Shown here: in pieces, positions 26,694 to 36,207 of the stretch
Layout of the letters: every line of letters starts with the position of its first letter
Numbering within the stretch: the stretch's first letter is position 1
Assembly (NCBI RefSeq): GCF_008807375.1
Contig: NZ_CP043311.1
Coordinates: 5,188,001-5,252,000 of the forward strand
Reading direction: 5' to 3'
Source of the DNA: Pseudomonas lalkuanensis
Lineage (GTDB): Bacteria; Pseudomonadota; Gammaproteobacteria; Pseudomonadales; Pseudomonadaceae
DNA: 64,000 nucleotides
Notes under the pieces: generated by a model
Told to the model about the DNA's origin: nothing
Seen by the model: only the letters and a program-made list of their open reading frames with translations
Database searches by the model: none
Made by a program: the position numbers and the translations under genes

Positions 26694-28841
26694 ATGTGCA
26701 GTAAGACCGTCCGCGCCGCGGGACCGCACTCTGATGACATCAGCCCGCTCACCCTGAGCTGGATCTTTACCTTGATGCTCGACCTGGGCGGACACCGGCA
26801 ACTAATTGGCGACCGGGGATTCAACGACGACGCCCTCGCCCACGAATTGGGTGTAGCGGAGCTGGAGGAACAGTTCGAAGGGAGGCACTTCAGTTTCGAT
26901 GAGGATGAAGAGGACGAACCGCGCCCAAAGCGCGCGAGGAGCTTCCGACAGCAAGCAGTTGCCCGCCTGAAGACCGAACAACGTCTTTTCCTGCACGATT
27001 TTCCTACCCCGAGCTATCCAGACAATCTGGGGGAGAACCTCTTCCAACTGACGCAGTTGATTGGCCTGGACGAGATTGATCGAGCCCTGCTTGGCTTTTG
27101 CGTGCTCATGCACAGCGACGCGCTGCTGGAAGAAGCCACTGACCAGCTCGGCCAGGTCGGATTCAACCGGACGCTGCGCGTGCTCTCAACCTTGCTCAGC
27201 TACCCACCAGAGGCAATCAGGCGACACCTCTCCGCCGATAGCGCGCTGGTACGCACCGGTCTCATCGAAGTAAGCATGACTCGCACCTACCGCTCGGGCC
27301 TCATAGACCGCCTGGGTATTGGAAACAAAGACCTCCTTCAGGACTTGCGTTTTCACAAAGGCTCCCCCATTGGGCTGTTCCAAAGCGCATTCCGTAGGGC
27401 TCCTAAAGGAGAGCTCTCTGCGGAAGACTATCGCCATTTGGCGCTCCCACTGTCCATTGCGCGCCCTTATCTAAAACGGGCGCTCACGGAGGGAACGCCA
27501 GGGGTCAATGTGCTGATCTATGGCCCGCCAGGAACCGGTAAGAGCCAACTGACCCGCCTGCTGGCAAGCGAACTGAGCGCTGAACTCTACGAGATCGCCT
27601 GCACCAACGGAGACGGTGACCCCATCGACAGCCGCGGACGCCTTTGCGCGCTACGTACGGCCATGGGAATTCTCAATCAGCAGGCGACACTGCTGGTGCT
27701 TGACGAGATCGAAGACCTGTTCAGCGAGCCGGGGACCTTCTCCCCTGACCAAGGCAATCGCAAGGGCTGGATCAACCGAATGCTGGAGGAGAATTCGCTG
27801 CCATGTTTCTGGCTGACCAACAATATCCAAGCCCTGGACAATGCTTATATCCGTCGCTTCGACCTGCTATTAGAACTCGAGAATCCGCCCAAGGCCGAGC
27901 GTGAACGGATCATCCGCAAATCCGGCGGTCAGCTCACCGCCGCCCTGATCCAACGTATGGCCGGCCACGAACATCTCACACCGGCAGTAGTCACTCGCGC
28001 GCTGCGAGTAGCCGAAAGCGTGCGTGTAACCTCCGACGCGCCCGCCATGGACCAGGCCGTCGAATACCTTGTGGACGCCACCCTGCAGGCACAGGGCTTC
28101 GATAAGCTCGCGCGAATACAGGAACAACAGCTTCCGGCCTTTTACTCACCGGAGCAGAGCAATACCGATGTTCCACTAGCAGGGCTTCTGGAGGGCTTGC
28201 AGCACAATCGCGACGCAAGGCTGTGTTTCTACGGTCCACCAGGCACCGGCAAGACCGCGTTCGGTCACTGGCTGGCGAGGGAAATTGGACGACCACTACT
28301 GATCAAGCGCGTCTCCGATCTCGTATCGCCCTACATTGGCATGACCGAGAAGAATCTTGCCCGTGCCTTTCAACAGGCGCGAGAGGACGATGCCGTCCTG
28401 CTCTTGGACGAAGTAGATAGTTTCCTTCAGGAACGTCGCCATGCACGGCATTCCTGGGAGATCACCGCTGTGAACGAAATGCTGATGCAGATGGAAAACC
28501 ACCGCGGCCTTCTCATCGCCTCGACCAACCTCATGGACGATCTGGACCAAGCGGCACTGCGCCGCTTCGACCTGAAAATCAGCTTTGGCTACCTGCGCCC
28601 AGAGCAGGCCAGTGAGCTGCTTCATCTGCACCTGGAACAGATGGGACTCGACACCTCCAATACCGAACTGGATGTGAAAGTAAAACGGCTTGAGCGCCTG
28701 ACACCTGGCGATTTCGCCACTCTCGCCCGCCGGGCCCGCTTCAGGCCCTTTGCTGATGCCGATGCGTATTACCACGCCCTGCTTTCGGAGCTGGCACTCA
28801 AGGAAGCACCACCGTCACGCCCCATAGGCTTCGTACACTGA
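26694..28841 (+). CDS. Double-AAA+ ATPase (CDC48/FtsH-like modules)
   Basis: 715 aa. About 260 N-terminal residues, with an acidic stretch (FDEDEEDEPRPKRARSF), precede AAA domain 1 (GPPGTGKSQ near 280, LLVLDEIEDLF, NAYIRRFDLLLEL) and AAA domain 2 (GPPGTGKTAFG near 516, LLLDEVDSFLQERR, ALRRFDLKISF). Both domains keep Walker A, Walker B and an arginine near the sensor region, so both could be active. There is no protease domain or membrane segment. It is likely an unfoldase or remodeller acting with the two small upstream proteins, in an operon that probably ends with a WYL regulator 101 bases downstream. Confidence 0.9.
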   Translation: MCSKTVRAAGPHSDDISPLTLSWIFTLMLDLGGHRQLIGDRGFNDDALAHELGVAELEEQFEGRHFSFDEDEEDEPRPKRARSFRQQAVARLKTEQRLFLHDFPTPSYPDNLGENLFQLTQLIGLDEIDRALLGFCVLMHSDALLEEATDQLGQVGFNRTLRVLSTLLSYPPEAIRRHLSADSALVRTGLIEVSMTRTYRSGLIDRLGIGNKDLLQDLRFHKGSPIGLFQSAFRRAPKGELSAEDYRHLALPLSIARPYLKRALTEGTPGVNVLIYGPPGTGKSQLTRLLASELSAELYEIACTNGDGDPIDSRGRLCALRTAMGILNQQATLLVLDEIEDLFSEPGTFSPDQGNRKGWINRMLEENSLPCFWLTNNIQALDNAYIRRFDLLLELENPPKAERERIIRKSGGQLTAALIQRMAGHEHLTPAVVTRALRVAESVRVTSDAPAMDQAVEYLVDATLQAQGFDKLARIQEQQLPAFYSPEQSNTDVPLAGLLEGLQHNRDARLCFYGPPGTGKTAFGHWLAREIGRPLLIKRVSDLVSPYIGMTEKNLARAFQQAREDDAVLLLDEVDSFLQERRHARHSWEITAVNEMLMQMENHRGLLIASTNLMDDLDQAALRRFDLKISFGYLRPEQASELLHLHLEQMGLDTSNTELDVKVKRLERLTPGDFATLARRARFRPFADADAYYHALLSELALKEAPPSRPIGFVH

Positions 28842-28942
28842 TGAGACGGAAGCAGGCCGCCCCTTCACGAATGGCCAGTTGCCATATATCAGAGACTGTC
28901 GCCATCCTATGCACTTCCAAGGACTGACAAGGACGCCGGACA

Positions 28943-29953
28943 TTGCCCGCTACATCCACCCGCAGAACACTCAGCCGCCAGTGGGAGTTGCTCAAGCTGC
29001 TGCCAAACCGAGCCCCTGGCATCACTGCCTCCGAAATCCTCGCACGCTTGGAGGACTCCGGACACAGTACTTCCAAGCGCACAGTCGAGCGCGACTTAAT
29101 CGAGCTCTCCCAGATATTCCCCTTGCAATGCAATGACAAGGGCACGCCCTACGGCTGGTACTGGACCCCAGGTCAATCCAGCGAGCTGCCCGGCATCACT
29201 TTGGGTGAGGCGCTTACGTTAAGTTTGGTGGAAGACAGCATCAGACCATTGATTCCCGGGTTCATGCTGAAAAGCCTGGAGCCCCGCTTCAATCAGGCAC
29301 GAAACAAACTTCAAGCATTGAGTGATGAAAGTGCCTCGGCTCGCTGGGTGGACAAAGTGGCAAGCGTACAGCCGACCCTCAGCGTGATGCCGCCTGAGAT
29401 CAACCAGGAGCATCTGGAGACTGTCCAGATGGCGCTACTCGACGACAGGCAGATCTCCAGTCGTTACTACTCAGCCCATAAGAACCTGACCCACGAGCTA
29501 ACCCTCAACCCCCTGGGTCTAGTGCAGAGAGGTCAGGTCACCTATCTGGTGGGCAGCGCGGAACCTTTCGACGATGTGCGCCTGTTTGTGCTGCATCGGT
29601 TCGAGTATGCAAAGCTTCTGGAGTCACCAGCGAAGAAGCCTGCCGGCTTCAGTCTTCAGCAATACATTGAAAGTGGCGCCATGCAATTTGGTATTCCGCG
29701 GCAGATTCAGTTACACGCCTGGGTAAGTGACAGCCTGGCTCGGCTGCTCCACGAAACCCCGCTGTCTGCGGACATGACACTGACGCATCAGGAAGACGGA
29801 GCATCCCTCACGGCTACCGTGAACGATACCTGGGAGTTGAAGTGGTGGATTCTTTCCCATGCCGGCTCGATCCAGGTGCATGAGCCAATCGAGCTACGCC
29901 GAGAGCTCCGAGCACGCATGACATCCGGACTGAGCTTGCACGAGACGGACTGA
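28943..29953 (+). CDS. WYL-domain transcriptional regulator
   Basis: 336 aa from a TTG at 28943, the only start in a frame opened by TGA at 28925, with AAGGACG upstream. An HTH (ITASEILARLEDSGHSTSKR, then TVERDLIELS) is followed by a helical linker and a WYL domain (RQISSRYYSAHKNLTHELTL, NPLGLVQRGQVTYLVGSA, VRLFVLHRFEYAKLL) and a C-terminal WCX-like domain. It belongs to a different branch from the regulator at 18371. It ends the AAA+ module and is a candidate for binding the inverted repeats at 25444-25583. Confidence 0.88.
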   Translation: MPATSTRRTLSRQWELLKLLPNRAPGITASEILARLEDSGHSTSKRTVERDLIELSQIFPLQCNDKGTPYGWYWTPGQSSELPGITLGEALTLSLVEDSIRPLIPGFMLKSLEPRFNQARNKLQALSDESASARWVDKVASVQPTLSVMPPEINQEHLETVQMALLDDRQISSRYYSAHKNLTHELTLNPLGLVQRGQVTYLVGSAEPFDDVRLFVLHRFEYAKLLESPAKKPAGFSLQQYIESGAMQFGIPRQIQLHAWVSDSLARLLHETPLSADMTLTHQEDGASLTATVNDTWELKWWILSHAGSIQVHEPIELRRELRARMTSGLSLHETD

Positions 29954-30110
29954 CTCAGTGCCTTACGCCCGGCATCAGATGTGTCGAAGCTAGAGACAGC
30001 CCTGCCCCACATTCCCTGCATGAGCGATAGGCAAGAATGCCCAAGCGGCCGTAAAGAAAACCGGCAGGAATCAATGAAAGACATTTGCTACACTCGGATA
30101 CCGATGAATA

Positions 30111-30126
30111 CTGTATATTCATACAG
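30111..30126 (+). promoter_or_regulatory. LexA-type SOS box upstream of the DUF5131 gene
   Basis: CTGTATATTCATACAG matches the CTGT-N8-ACAG LexA consensus with an AT-rich centre. It ends 11 bases before the ATG at 30138 and overlaps the ribosome-site region, a place where a repressor would block expression. It suggests that the DUF5131 gene is induced by DNA damage. Confidence 0.65.
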
Positions 30127-30137
30127 GAAAATGTGCG

Positions 30138-30890
30138 ATGAGCAGCTACTCAGCCATTGAATGGACAGAGCAAACATGGAACCCGGTGACTGGCTGCACC
30201 AAGGTATCCCCCGGCTGCAAGCATTGCTATGCCGAAGTGATGGCGGCGCGCTTACAGGCGATGGGCGCGGCCGGTTATGAGGATGGCTTTGCCCTGCGCC
30301 TGATGCCTGAGCGCCTAGAGCAGCCATTGCGCCGGAAGAAGCCGACACTCTACTTCGTCAACTCGATGAGCGACCTCTTCCACGAAGAGGTCCCGGACAG
30401 CTTCATCGACCAGGTGATGGATACGATCACCCGAACACCACAGCATTCCTACCAGATACTAACCAAGCGAGCGTCCAGATTACCGGAGTACTTTGGTAGC
30501 CGACCGGTACCGAGCAACATCTGGTTAGGGGTATCGGTCGAAGACCGTAAGTACGGTTTGCCGCGTATTGATGAACTTCGCAAGGTTGGGGCGACTATCC
30601 GCTTCTTATCCGTTGAGCCACTGCTCGAGGATCTTGGCGAGATGAATCTTTCTGGCATGGACTGGGTTATCGTCGGCGGCGAATCCGGAGCGAAGGCGCG
30701 GCCCATGAAGCCGGAATGGGCGATCAACGTCAAACGGCAGTGCGCCGAGGCCGAGGTGGCTTTCTTTTTCAAGCAATGGGGCGGATGGGGCGCGGACGGC
30801 GTCAAGCGTAACAAGAAAGCCAACGGCCGTTTGCTCAATGGCCGTCTCTATGACGAGTATCCGATTATCCCTACCGTTTCGGCTGAGTGA
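30138..30890 (+). CDS. DUF5131 (phage Gp37/Gp68 family) three-Cys protein
   Basis: 250 aa. It carries the family's N-terminal signature IEWTEQTWNPVTGCTKVSPG followed by CKHCYAE, giving a C-x6-C-x2-C cluster that resembles the iron-sulfur motif of radical-SAM proteins. Downstream are FVNSMSDLFHEEVP, NIWLGVSVED, IRFLSVEPLLEDLG and WVIVGGESGAKARPM, all family-typical. Catalytic activity is unproven for the family. A LexA box overlaps its leader. Its last 20 bases overlap the convergent tcmP gene; DUF5131 and TcmP commonly occur as partners. Confidence 0.92.
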   Translation: MSSYSAIEWTEQTWNPVTGCTKVSPGCKHCYAEVMAARLQAMGAAGYEDGFALRLMPERLEQPLRRKKPTLYFVNSMSDLFHEEVPDSFIDQVMDTITRTPQHSYQILTKRASRLPEYFGSRPVPSNIWLGVSVEDRKYGLPRIDELRKVGATIRFLSVEPLLEDLGEMNLSGMDWVIVGGESGAKARPMKPEWAINVKRQCAEAEVAFFFKQWGGWGADGVKRNKKANGRLLNGRLYDEYPIIPTVSAE

Positions 30891-31707
30891 CCCGAGCCAG
30901 CTTGGCTGCCAGCGCTTTCGCTTTTGGGTTGGAGACTGAAAAGTAGAAAAGGAACAGCACTCCTGCGTTCCGAGTAAGCCGCGTGGGCTCTTCGACATGC
31001 GCGAAGATCTCTCTTAGACGCATTGTCACAAATTGGATTATCGCCTCGTAATCCGAGCGTTGTGAACGGACTTCTTGCTCACCAAAGAGATCGTCTATCA
31101 GCGGCTGGCTTGGGGCATAGCATGCATTTTTCCACTCCGAAGTCCCCAACAACCGCTCAATGCACGGCCTCCACTCCTCTCTAGGGCCATCTTGAGGTAG
31201 AAGGCGCAGCAACGTTGAGATCGGAAACAGCATCCATAGGTCCACTTTCTGTGTACTTGCAATGACCTCAAGCGTGCTCCAATTGACCGCAGTACTGTAA
31301 GGGTCAAGAAAGATGACTGCCCGATCTCGCCCCCTCAGTCTTCGGCAGAAGCGGGTGACAAACTCATTGGCGTCGAGCTGGGTAATATGAATCACCTTGT
31401 CAGGGTACTCGGCGCGAAGCTCTTCTAGCGCTTGCACATGCTCAAGCTTCAAGTCGTTGAAGTGGTACTCATGGAACACATCCTTGCAGTCGAGCGCGCG
31501 CCGTACTGAGCCCCTGAGCGCCTCCAGCTCCAAAAGAGGATCCGAGCTCAAGTCGTCGTCATCACGTTGACCTGTCCCCGCAAACGCATCGACATAGTGC
31601 AGAGTAAACGGCTGGTTCTTCAGTGCTGTGGTGTAGATCTTGAGGTAGCTTTCCAGCCGCTCAAGTTTAATGCGCGTCCACTCACCACCAAACGAATGCT
31701 TAACCAT
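30871..31707 (-). CDS. tcmP: Three-Cys-motif partner protein TcmP, copy 1
   Basis: 278 aa, start taken at the ATG at 31707 (MVKHSFGGEWTRIKLERLES) with GAGGCGGGG upstream; an ATG six codons earlier is the alternative. The Rossmann-like core LHYVDAFAGTGQ resembles SAM-methyltransferase motif I, and AVIFLDPYSTAVNW resembles motif IV (DPY). These features are typical of TcmP (TIGR04474). It is convergent with DUF5131 copy 1 and overlaps it by 20 bases. The substrate is unknown. Confidence 0.85.
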   Translation of the reverse strand: MVKHSFGGEWTRIKLERLESYLKIYTTALKNQPFTLHYVDAFAGTGQRDDDDLSSDPLLELEALRGSVRRALDCKDVFHEYHFNDLKLEHVQALEELRAEYPDKVIHITQLDANEFVTRFCRRLRGRDRAVIFLDPYSTAVNWSTLEVIASTQKVDLWMLFPISTLLRLLPQDGPREEWRPCIERLLGTSEWKNACYAPSQPLIDDLFGEQEVRSQRSDYEAIIQFVTMRLREIFAHVEEPTRLTRNAGVLFLFYFSVSNPKAKALAAKLARVTQPKR

Positions 31708-31856
31708 AGCCCCGCCTCGAATCATTCATCCTTAATGCATCGAGCAGCCAACGATGCCCCGTATGTCGCGCCATAAACCGCCAATGGCTTGCTGGCATTT
31801 TGACTTCCTTCACGTCAACACCCTAACATCAAGCCCTTACAGGGAGTAAGGGTGCT

Positions 31857-32237
31857 ATGAGCACACAAACGCGCATCGAATGGACAGAAATGACCTGGAA
31901 CCCCATCGTGGGTCGCACGAAGGTCTCACCCGCTTGCAAAAATTGCCATGCAGAGAACATGGTGCGGCGTGTTCAGGCCATGGGCTCCTACACCCCGCCC
32001 TCCGATGCCTGGCTTGGTGGAGCAATGGAGGACAGGGCATACGGAATTCCACGGATGGATTACCTGCGCCAAGTTCCGGCGGCCATTCGCTTGCTCCCAA
32101 CTGCCCTCCGACTCGAAGACTTATACCGGCTCGATCTCACTGACATCCACAGGGTGATCGTCGGCGGAAAGTCAGAAAACAGTGCCAGACAAATGAAGCA
32201 GAAGTGGGCCGAAATCCCGCTGCTGCAGCTCGCCTGA
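31857..32237 (+). pseudogene. Eroded DUF5131 copy 2
   Basis: 126 aa, half the normal length. The start (RIEWTEMTWNPIVGRTKVSP) matches the family, but the first cysteine of the three-Cys cluster is Arg. A central block of about 80 residues is missing, jumping from VQAMGSYTPP to DAWLGGAMEDRAYGIPR. The SVEPLLED stretch is corrupted, and the end is truncated after IVGGKSENSARQM. The reading frame stays open, so the RNA may still be translated, but the protein should not bind a cluster. It lies 18 bases before an intact tcmP copy. Confidence 0.75.
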
Positions 32238-32255
32238 GAAATGTAGGAAGCGTCG

Positions 32256-33542
32256 ATGGCCAAGGACAACGAGAAATACATCTGGGACTGGCAAACACGC
32301 ACCTTCCCGGTAATTGACCCGCATAGCAAGGTCAAGCACCAGATTATCAGCGAGTACCTGCAGTCTTATGTCCAGGTCCTGATGCGGAATGCTCTTATCC
32401 CAGAGCTGCGTTTGTCTATCGTGGACGGCTTCTGCGGTGGTGGTCAGTACCATGACCTCGACGGCGAAGCCCATTTTGGCTCTCCGCTGATTGCTCTAGA
32501 GGCTGTACGAGCCGCAGAAACACTGATCAATGTGAACCGAACGCAACCACGGGTAGTTCGAACTCAGAATTTTTTTGTCGATGTAAAGCAGAGCAACATC
32601 GATTGCCTACGCGCCGTATTGACCGCGCAGGGCCTTGGGCAACGTATCAATCGTGATGTATTTCTAACCTGCTCAGACTTTACCCAAGCACTGCCGGCAA
32701 TAACACAGCGCATTAAGGACTTTGGCCACGGTGGGCGGGCACTGTTTCTTCTGGATCAGTACGCCTATGGCGACGTGCCTTTTTCGTCCATCAAATCGAT
32801 CTTTAGCCGTTTCAAGAATGCAGAGGTGCTACTGACTTTTAACGTCGATGCGCTGATCACCTACCTTGCCGACCGCAAACCAAACCGGAAAGCAATTGCC
32901 AACATTAACCTGGAACAACACATTCCTTGGAGTGAGCTGGCCGCCCTCAAGGCCACCCAGAAGCACGAGTGGCAGTACCTGATTCAACGCTGCCTCTCCA
33001 AAGGAATCCTGATCGAAAGCGGCGCGCAGTTCATGACCGTTTTTTTCATCACACCGTTGGGTGCCAACCCACGCACGTACTGGTTCATCCACTTGGCGAA
33101 CCAGTACCGGGCCAACGACGTGATGAAGTCAATCCATTGGCGCCATGGTAACCAGTTTTCGCACTTGCTCTCACCGTCGCTGTTTGTCGGCTATGACGCC
33201 AACCGAGATGTACAGGTAACGCATCAGCAAGACTTGCTGCTCGGAGAAGAGCACCACTTTGATGGCGCCACCCACGAGCGCATTTGTACCGAGCTTTCCG
33301 AGCTGCTGCCGCAGCTCTTATACAAGCAACGTGAGCAGACGTTTGAGGCACTGATGCACAGCGTGGCGAACTTCACCATGGCCGACGAAGAAGTGGTGAA
33401 GCGCTCATTGAATGTCGCCGTGTCCAACCAAGACCTTGAAGTGCGCGACAAGGATGGCAGGTCTAAGCGGCGAAAAGGTGAAAGCATCAAACTCAGCGAC
33501 GTGATCACCGCACCGGCGCAAAGCACCTTCTTTTTCCTCTAA
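32256..33542 (+). CDS. tcmP: Three-Cys-motif partner protein TcmP, copy 2
   Basis: 428 aa after AGGAAG. YIWDWQTRTFPVIDPHSKVK and LRLSIVDGFCGGGQYHD at the N-terminus are typical of the longer TcmP subfamily; GGRALFLLDQYAYGDVPF supplies a motif IV-like loop. The C-terminal third is basic and ends with RSKRRKGESIKLSDVI. It follows a degenerate DUF5131 copy on the same strand. It is clearly divergent from copy 1 (278 aa), so the two pairs were probably acquired separately rather than by a recent duplication. Confidence 0.85.
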   Translation: MAKDNEKYIWDWQTRTFPVIDPHSKVKHQIISEYLQSYVQVLMRNALIPELRLSIVDGFCGGGQYHDLDGEAHFGSPLIALEAVRAAETLINVNRTQPRVVRTQNFFVDVKQSNIDCLRAVLTAQGLGQRINRDVFLTCSDFTQALPAITQRIKDFGHGGRALFLLDQYAYGDVPFSSIKSIFSRFKNAEVLLTFNVDALITYLADRKPNRKAIANINLEQHIPWSELAALKATQKHEWQYLIQRCLSKGILIESGAQFMTVFFITPLGANPRTYWFIHLANQYRANDVMKSIHWRHGNQFSHLLSPSLFVGYDANRDVQVTHQQDLLLGEEHHFDGATHERICTELSELLPQLLYKQREQTFEALMHSVANFTMADEEVVKRSLNVAVSNQDLEVRDKDGRSKRRKGESIKLSDVITAPAQSTFFFL

Positions 33543-33776
33543 GCCTGCTCAGTAGGAGGCCTACCCTTCCAGCAATAATCCCGAGATGCTGCGGGAATTG
33601 CCTGTGCTAACTGCCGCCCCCCAAGCGGATGAATGTGCAAGCCCTGAGAACTTCCGTATTCAGCGCTTCAAGAATCGTGAGGACCGGATCCTGAGCTATT
33701 TAACCACCACCACGGATCGCACGCCCGCCTGCAGACTTGCAAGCGGTAGCCCCTTTTCCATCTGAGGATCACGACA

Positions 33777-34415
33777 TTGGAAAGCCTCTTTCACGGCCCC
33801 TACTTCGACTACGTCATGGACATGGAGCCTCTTCGCTCTGCCGAGTACTTCTGCAAGGGATCCTCCGCGATGCTGTTCAAGCGCGACGGTCGACTATGGC
33901 GCCTGACTAAGGACTGCTGTGGGCACAGTTTTCTGTCCCAGCAGTCGTCGAAGGGCAACCCCAACGTTGTCCGGATCATTCATGACTTCGGCCCTGTCGC
34001 TCCCTGTGATGATGACGTCGATGAAGAGTGCTATTGGCTAGCCGAGGTGGAGCGACTCGAAGATATTGACCCAGATTCTCCCACAGGCCAGCGCCTATCG
34101 AAGCTCCTTTCATCTCTCACTGACGATGAGCCTGTTGAGCGAGGGCAGATCCCGAGCTTTATTGAAGCCTGCAGGGCGACACGCGATGCCAACCCGGATC
34201 TTGCCGGGCTCCTCGAAACGCTGATCAAGGCTGCGGAGTATGTGAAACACGGGAATGGTGATCTCGACGCCAACCTGTCGAACATCATGCGCCGACCTGG
34301 ATGCGGTACCCTCGTATGGAGCGATCCGCTCTATGGAGCTCTGGCAATTATGAGCAGCGAAGAAGAAGCCCGCGTCGCCGCTATCAAGCAGAGATTACAG
34401 ACCGTTCAGGCTTGA
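33777..34415 (+). CDS. Unknown protein, remotely protein-kinase-like
   Basis: 212 aa from a TTG at 33777 with GAGG eight bases upstream. The order SSAMLFKRDGRLWRLTKD, NPNVVRIIHDFG, CYWLAEVERLEDID and finally DLDANLSNIMRRPGCGTLVW then SDPL is reminiscent of a small kinase-like fold (a Lys strand, a hinge, then an N...DP loop). But the HRD-type motif is degenerate, so this is a structural guess only. There is no close neighbour on either side, and no family was recognised with confidence. Confidence 0.6.
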   Translation: MESLFHGPYFDYVMDMEPLRSAEYFCKGSSAMLFKRDGRLWRLTKDCCGHSFLSQQSSKGNPNVVRIIHDFGPVAPCDDDVDEECYWLAEVERLEDIDPDSPTGQRLSKLLSSLTDDEPVERGQIPSFIEACRATRDANPDLAGLLETLIKAAEYVKHGNGDLDANLSNIMRRPGCGTLVWSDPLYGALAIMSSEEEARVAAIKQRLQTVQA

Positions 34416-35081
34416 AGAGCAGTCCTCCACTCCTGTGGCGCAATCCAGTCAGATTTAACCGGGGCCGCAACCATGAAGCCCATCGCCCTGACGCGTCAAA
34501 TACGTGCGGTCCCAGCACATCCCGGCTGCGGGGCCAGCCGCCAACTAACGTAAAGCAAAGCCCATCGAGCAGCGACCGATCACTACGGATGCAGCCTGAA
34601 ATCTATGCAGGCTAAACATTGCAAGCCACTCGGGCCAACCCGGTACCATATCAAGCGCACCAGTCAACATCACATCGTCATTCAGCTAGGTCAGCAGAAT
34701 CCTAGTCGAGCCTCCTGGCGTTCTGGCTCGGGCGCGCCCTAGCCTCGCTGACATCGCAGTAAGTTTGCCATTCGCATGTAGACACAGCGGACAGCTCCCC
34801 CTCGAAGCCTGGATGCGGCGCTAGGGTGTGCCATCCATACCGAGGATCTTCGGCACGAGACGAACCTTTATTCTGCTCTCCATGACCGCACCCTCAGTCG
34901 AAGGACCGCCTTTGGACGTGCCTGTACGCGGGGACCTTTAATCGGCGTTGGTGTCCTACCGTTGAGCCGCCGAAGGGACAAGCCAATGGGACAAGCGACC
35001 TTGCAGGAGCCCACAACAGCTGCCATATGAAAGCACAATGCCAGCCCAGTGCCGTAGCCAACTCCCACCCGGAGTCCCGTC
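34416..35081. other. Intergenic region without recognisable gene
   Basis: About 660 bases between the kinase-like gene and the LuxR-type regulator. No open frame with a credible start and product, and no repeats or RNA genes, were seen. Composition is mixed. It could be a decayed remnant at the edge of the defence island. Confidence 0.5.
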
Positions 35082-36185
35082 ATGCCCAAACCGACCATGC
35101 AGACAACTTATGATGAGCTGGTGAAGCTCTGCTATGAGTGCGTGCTGGACGAGAGCAAATGGCATGAGCTGTTAACCAATCTCATGCAGGCATCCGGTCG
35201 GCAGCAGGGCGGAATCCTGTATAAATTCGAGCATTCTTCCGTCGGGCAGATCTCAGACGTCAGCTGCTTTGATCCGGCCATCGTCGGTCCATACAACGAG
35301 TACTATTGCGAACTTGATCCGGGTCGCCTTTACGTGCCCCAGCAGGAAGTTGGCCGCTGGTACAACGACTTCCTCGACTTTGGCATCAAAGCCATTGGGC
35401 GAAGCCCCTATTATCAGGAGTTCCATCGCCTCACCGGGCTAGGGAACATCTCGTGCGTAAAGCTATACGAGGGCGAATCCTCACAGGCGTTTCTTTCGCT
35501 GCTCACCAACTGGGACTCCAAGCTCCCCAATGATCGACAGCAAGCGTTGCTCTACCGGATCTCTCCCCACCTGACCACAGCCGGCCGCATGTCCGAGCGT
35601 ATCCAACGCCTGGAGTTGCAGTTGGCCAAGCGTGACCTGCTGCTGGATCAGCACACGGCGCCTCTCTGGCTGGTGGATGGCGAGAGCCGGGTGGTTTATT
35701 GCAACCAGGCCGCCACGCAGCGCATGAACCAGGTCGGCTTCGCCCTCCATGAAACGTTCGGGCGGCTGAACTGCACGCATCAGGAAATTGACCTGCACGC
35801 CCGGGTTCGCCAGGCCAGTGGTACGTGCGGTCCGCAGCGTGCCGGGTGGCTCAGGCTGACCGGGCCGCAAGCCGGGGATCTGCTGATCACCCCGGTTCCG
35901 GCGGAGGCGCCTTTCAACCGCTACTTCCAGAAGCCTCTGGTCCTGCTGGCGTTGCTGGACAATCAGCCGCAATCCAACCTGTTGGCCGACATCTTCCACC
36001 TAAGCCCTGCCGAACAACGCCTGGCCGAACTCCTGGCCCTGGGCAACACCCCGGAAGCCTGTGCGGGGCGCTTGAACGTCTCCATCAATACCGTGCGCAC
36101 TCACCTGCGGACACTGTTCCGCAAGACGGACACCAGCCGGCAGGCAGACCTGGTGAAGCTGTTCGCCCGGCTCAGGCGCGGGTGA
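35082..36185 (+). CDS. LuxR-family transcriptional regulator with PAS-like middle domain
   Basis: 367 aa, ATG at 35082 with GGAG eight bases upstream. The N-terminal 190 residues are a sensor-like domain; residues about 205-230 (APLWLVDGESRVVYCNQAA) resemble a PAS core. The C-terminal LuxR HTH is clear: LSPAEQRLAELLALGNTPEA, then RLNVSINTVRTHLRTLFRKT. There is no receiver domain. It is convergent with the RTX gene, 22 bases apart, but the sequence does not show whether it controls that gene. Confidence 0.88.
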   Translation: MPKPTMQTTYDELVKLCYECVLDESKWHELLTNLMQASGRQQGGILYKFEHSSVGQISDVSCFDPAIVGPYNEYYCELDPGRLYVPQQEVGRWYNDFLDFGIKAIGRSPYYQEFHRLTGLGNISCVKLYEGESSQAFLSLLTNWDSKLPNDRQQALLYRISPHLTTAGRMSERIQRLELQLAKRDLLLDQHTAPLWLVDGESRVVYCNQAATQRMNQVGFALHETFGRLNCTHQEIDLHARVRQASGTCGPQRAGWLRLTGPQAGDLLITPVPAEAPFNRYFQKPLVLLALLDNQPQSNLLADIFHLSPAEQRLAELLALGNTPEACAGRLNVSINTVRTHLRTLFRKTDTSRQADLVKLFARLRRG

Positions 36186-36207
36186 TGCGCCTGAGCCGTC
36201 TGGCTTG

